From Nansenia antarctica (Eukaryota; Chordata; Actinopteri; Argentiniformes; Microstomatidae), in assembly GCA_963989245.1 (NCBI GenBank), contig OZ022340.1, positions 47,205,948 through 47,269,947 of the forward strand: DNA of 64,000 nt, given 5' to 3'. Both the position numbers and the translations under genes were made by a program. Shown here piece after piece: positions 63,197 to 64,000 of the stretch. Each line of letters begins with the position of its first letter. Within the stretch, counting starts at the first letter, position 1. Below the pieces are notes generated by a model. That model was not told the DNA's origin, searched no databases, and saw only the letters and a program-made list of their open reading frames with translations.

Positions 63197-63487
63197 GCAA
63201 GTCTGTTGGAATTAAAATCAGAATAATCAGTTATTTTGGTTGACTGCTCCAAGAAAGAGGAGAGATGTTTTCTATCGCACAAATGGACGTTTATTGAAGA
63301 TCACACGTGTAGTACAGAGTTGCACCTTAACCTGAGGTGGTCTCAGAAAAAGGTGTTCTTCTTCAGATTACATTACATTATATACTTTCACAAGACACAG
63401 AGTTCTTCCCCTTTTGGCCACTATGATGTAAGAGCTGAATGGCCTATTAGAATGTTTTAAAACTATGAATGGAGTGTTGTCTTGTGT
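63197..63487 (+). other. tpo intron, nothing further seen
   Basis: Starts with the GCAAGT donor. No repeat or exon is recognised up to the fold-back at 63,488. Confidence 0.5.
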
Positions 63488-63692
63488 TAAGCCCAATGCA
63501 CACAGCGTGCGATTTTATCGCACGACAACATTCGATTCTCAATTCTTTGAATTATTTCAATTGGTGTGAATGGAGAATCGAATGTTGTGGTGCGATAATA
63601 TCGCATCGCACGCCGTGTGCATTGTCTCATTCAAAACAATGGAATCGAATTCGGCGGTGCGACAAAATCGGGGCCGTGTGCATTGGCTTTTA
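63488..63692. repeat. Fold-back element (MITE-like)
   Basis: Inverted arms 63,494-63,540 and 63,573-63,624 (CAATGCACACAGCGTGCGAT and complement, about 47 bp with a few mismatches). An outer pair AAGCCCAATGCACAC and GTGTGCATTGGCTT ends the element at about 63,692. The word GCCGTGTGCATTGTCTCATTC also occurs alone near 62,050. Confidence 0.7.
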
Positions 63693-63950
63693 GACGTGAG
63701 AGTTTTTTATCGGTTCTTACAACACCTGGATTCATGGTCATCAGACAGTTCCCAGACAGTAGCTTACAATGGGTCGTATGTGTTCTTAGGATACAATACT
63801 CATGATGTGCATATTAAAACAGGAAAACTGATAAGATATGTAACATCATGACTTAAGCAGCTGGTGCTGGAGAATGGACAATAGGACCTTTGAAAAATAT
63901 ATCCTAACAAGTCCCACTGTCTATTATGGAAACTAGGGCTGTCCAATGAT
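63693..63950. other. No gene seen
   Basis: Intronic sequence of tpo by position. No supported feature. Confidence 0.4.
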
Positions 63951-63957
63951 ACAAGAA

Positions 63958-64000
63958 AGTAATAATAATAATAACATTTATTTGTATAGCGCTTTTCCTG
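63958..64000. repeat. Retroposon edge running off the window
   Basis: (TAA)n followed by 'tttatttgtatagcgctttt' matches the scrap at 61,326-61,365 and common fish repeat ends. Confidence 0.6.

Overview
This window looks like repeat-rich nuclear DNA from a ray-finned fish. The support is split coding exons with vertebrate splice signals (thyroid peroxidase, KDM4), fish-type tRNA SINEs, and a dense mixture of Tc1/mariner, hAT, Harbinger, KDZ/Zisupton, Gypsy, Penelope-like and several LINE families. I see no bacterial, viral or organellar genes. The species cannot be fixed from sequence reading alone. All family names rest on remembered protein motifs, not on database searches.

Layout. 1-3.57 kb: fragments of a hAT transposase and a 5'-truncated LINE. 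3.57-9.56 kb (minus strand): a tandem array built from an intronless RBMS-type RNA-binding protein copy fused to an acidic 70-residue leader. Two units repeat with a period of exactly 2,123 bp and are almost identical; other units are broken. 9.56-15.3 kb: two signal-peptide-like first exons, an 11-bp minisatellite, a tRNA SINE, a 1.1-kb segment repeated at 37.25 kb, and half of a Tc1 element. 15.35-19.49 kb (minus): two decayed genes of fish multicopy families, one SAMD3-like with a PB1-like N terminus. 19.49-22.2 kb (minus): a Penelope-like retroelement with an SGNH-hydrolase ORF and a hammerhead-like motif upstream. 22.8-24 kb: the last three exons of a KDZ transposase. 24.9-26.4 kb: a large fold-back and a 985-bp element with 35-bp terminal inverted repeats and TA flanks.

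26.6-37.1 kb: LINE remnants, a solo LTR, a Tc1 element with both ends split by a nearly intact 3.3-kb LINE, and minisatellites. 37.25-42.3 kb: the second copy of the 1.1-kb segment, then 2.6 kb of C-rich minisatellite and a 34-bp minisatellite. 42.48-49.14 kb: a young Gypsy element (305-bp LTRs, three differences seen) whose integrase is split by a LINE, which itself contains about 690 bp of antisense KDM4 gene sequence with two introns. 49.2-58 kb: more LINEs and a Harbinger transposase split by a LINE.

59.0-63.2 kb (plus) carries the only recognisable host gene of known physiological role: three successive exons of thyroid peroxidase (tpo). There is a truncated duplicate exon between the first two, a 2-nt frameshift in the third, and a GC donor. 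Upstream exons would lie before 59,040, hidden behind LINE insertions, or off the window; downstream exons lie past 64,000.

Most coding-looking sequence here is transposon-derived or decayed. The most unusual items are the RBMS array, the three-level Gypsy/LINE/KDM4 nest, the partial tpo exon duplication, and the unclassified 985-bp TIR element.
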